From Frondihabitans sp. (GTDB lineage: Bacteria > Actinomycetota > Actinomycetes > Actinomycetales > Microbacteriaceae): DNA of 6,856 nt. The position numbers were made by a program, and so were the translations under genes. The stretch covers positions 1 through 6,856 of the forward strand of contig JAODMX010000083.1 of assembly GCA_025464735.1 (NCBI GenBank). Direction: 5' to 3'. Positions 5,829 to 6,856 of the stretch are shown piece after piece (the first letter of the stretch is position 1; every line of letters begins with the position of its first letter). The notes under the pieces are model-generated. The model was not told the origin of the DNA and did no database searches. It worked only from the letters and a program-made list of their open reading frames with translations.

Positions 5829-6856
5829 ATGGCAATGACACCCGCCACATTCACTCGACGAAGTTTTCTGGGGGGAGGGCTCGCGGCAGCGGGTGCCCTG
5901 GCTCTCGCGGGCTGCGCCAGCCCTCTGGCCGCAGGGCTCGCGGGAAGCCCACTGAACCCGCATCAGCTCATCTACTGGAACCTCTTCGGCGGTGGCGACG
6001 GCACCCGGATGCAGACCATGGAGGCCGGCTACGAGAAGACGCACGGGGGCGCAGGCTCACTGCAGTCGACGGTCTTCACCTGGGGCAACCCGTATTACTC
6101 GAAGCTGACGCTGGCGACCGTCGGCAACAAGCCGCCGGATGTCGCGATCTCGCACCTGACCCGGGCGAAGCCGCTCTACGACGGCAACATCGTCGAGCCG
6201 ATCACCGAGGCCGACCTTGCTTCCGTCGGACTCACTTCGAGCGATTTCAACCCGAAGGCGTGGGCTGCTCAGAAGACGAACGGCAATAATATCGCGATCC
6301 CCCTCGACACCCACCCGCTCGTGATGTTCTTCAACGCGACCGTCTGCGGCAAGGCCGGTCTGCTCGACTCGAGCGGCAACCTGAAGAACCTCGACGGGAT
6401 GGACGCCTTCGAGGCGGCACTCGCCGCGATTCACAAGGTCACCGGCGGTTACGCGATCACCATCGGCAACGTCAGCGAGACGGCGACCCCGTGGCGGGTG
6501 TTCACCACGCTGTACCACCAGATCACTGGCGTGACCCCGTTCATCTCAGACAACGGCAGCAAGCTGACCGTCGATGAGGATGCCTTCAACAAGGTCACCA
6601 GTCGGATCCAGAGCTGGGTCAAGAAGGGCTGGCTCAACAAGGGCCTCGACTACGCCACCGCGGAGTCGGACATGTTCGTCGCCAAGACCGGGTTCTACCT
6701 CGAGGGCGAATGGGAGATCACGGTCGCCGAGTCGGTCAAGGGGCTCAAGTTCGGCATGGTGCCGGTTCCGACCCTGTACGACAACCCTGCGGCTCAGGCC
6801 GACTCGCACACGTTCGTACTCCCCCGAAAGGACCGGACGGCTGCCGAACGCAAGCA
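5829..6856 (+). CDS. Carbohydrate ABC transporter solute-binding lipoprotein, CUT1-like (3' end outside window)
   Basis: The frame is open from ATG 5829 to the right edge (342 full codons); family members are usually 400-450 residues, so about 60-100 are missing. The N terminus carries a twin-arginine motif, T9-R10-R11-S12-F13-L14, then a hydrophobic stretch and a lipobox L26-A27-G28-C29. The protein should therefore be exported folded by Tat, lipidated at C29 and anchored to the outer face of the membrane. The mature part has extracellular sugar-binding-protein features (SBP_bac_1/8 type): YWNLFGGGDG at about 48-57, PPDVAISHL, a PLDTHPLVMFFN segment, and FYLEGEWEI, which corresponds to the family's conserved G-x-W block. 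The position behind the arabinofuranosidase gene suggests arabinose-containing oligosaccharides as ligand; permease genes would be expected next. Ligand specificity is inference from context only. The second in-frame ATG (5835) is less well spaced from the RBS. Confidence 0.9.
   Translation, partial: MAMTPATFTRRSFLGGGLAAAGALALAGCASPLAAGLAGSPLNPHQLIYWNLFGGGDGTRMQTMEAGYEKTHGGAGSLQSTVFTWGNPYYSKLTLATVGNKPPDVAISHLTRAKPLYDGNIVEPITEADLASVGLTSSDFNPKAWAAQKTNGNNIAIPLDTHPLVMFFNATVCGKAGLLDSSGNLKNLDGMDAFEAALAAIHKVTGGYAITIGNVSETATPWRVFTTLYHQITGVTPFISDNGSKLTVDEDAFNKVTSRIQSWVKKGWLNKGLDYATAESDMFVAKTGFYLEGEWEITVAESVKGLKFGMVPVPTLYDNPAAQADSHTFVLPRKDRTAAERK

Noticed and set aside
4255..5850. 531-codon open frame on the - strand covering the whole of abfA
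   Set aside because: It mirrors a convincing GH51 gene. Its composition (long runs of V, G, D, A and E) is typical of an antisense frame created by strong third-position G/C bias. No recognisable domain or ribosome binding site was found.
6057..6809. Short - strand open frames opposite the solute-binding protein gene
   Set aside because: The + strand frame from 5829 to the right edge encodes a recognisable binding protein with a signal peptide and RBS; the opposite frames lack any of these.
1..6856. tRNA, rRNA, CRISPR array, insertion sequence or prophage
   Set aside because: No cloverleaf-like segment, regularly spaced repeat array, transposase motif or phage gene was seen; nearly all sequence is accounted for by four coding genes.

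Overview
The window looks like chromosomal DNA of a high-GC Gram-positive bacterium (Actinomycetota, most likely Micrococcales/Microbacteriaceae-like). This rests on the strong G/C bias at third codon positions, an HrpA-type helicase with a long C-terminal extension, an apparently leaderless regulator gene, and a twin-arginine lipoprotein signal on a sugar-binding protein. The genus assignment is inference; no rRNA or other marker is present.

Layout, all genes on the + strand. (1) Nucleotides 1-2946 hold the C-terminal ~981 residues of an ATP-dependent RNA helicase HrpA, cut by the left window edge. (2) A 95-nt gap carries three copies of a GGCACCGG-like motif and a probable leaderless promoter. 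(3) Nucleotides 3042-4049 encode a LacI-family transcriptional regulator. (4) The 223-nt gap 4050-4272 is dense with structure: a GC-rich hairpin straddling the regulator's stop codon, a 64-bp nested inverted repeat with a perfect 24-bp palindromic core, a tandem 12-bp duplication, and a promoter whose -10 region is overlapped by a LacI-type operator centred on AGCGCT. (5) Nucleotides 4273-5793 encode an intracellular GH51 alpha-L-arabinofuranosidase. (6) After 35 nt and a strong ribosome binding site, 5829 to the right edge encodes the first 342 residues of a Tat-type lipoprotein, the solute-binding component of a CUT1-like carbohydrate ABC importer.

The last three genes form a coherent arabinoside-utilisation locus. 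The binding protein would capture arabinose-containing oligosaccharides outside the membrane. Permease genes, expected just beyond the right edge, would import them. The cytoplasmic GH51 enzyme would remove arabinofuranosyl residues, and the LacI regulator would repress the abfA-transporter operon through the AGCGCT operator until a sugar ligand appears. The helicase gene is an unrelated neighbour.

I see no clearly new biological system. The most unusual element is the nested inverted repeat at 4066-4129, which may be a terminator, a multi-site operator or a dispersed intergenic repeat. I saw no tRNA, rRNA, CRISPR array, transposase or prophage gene.
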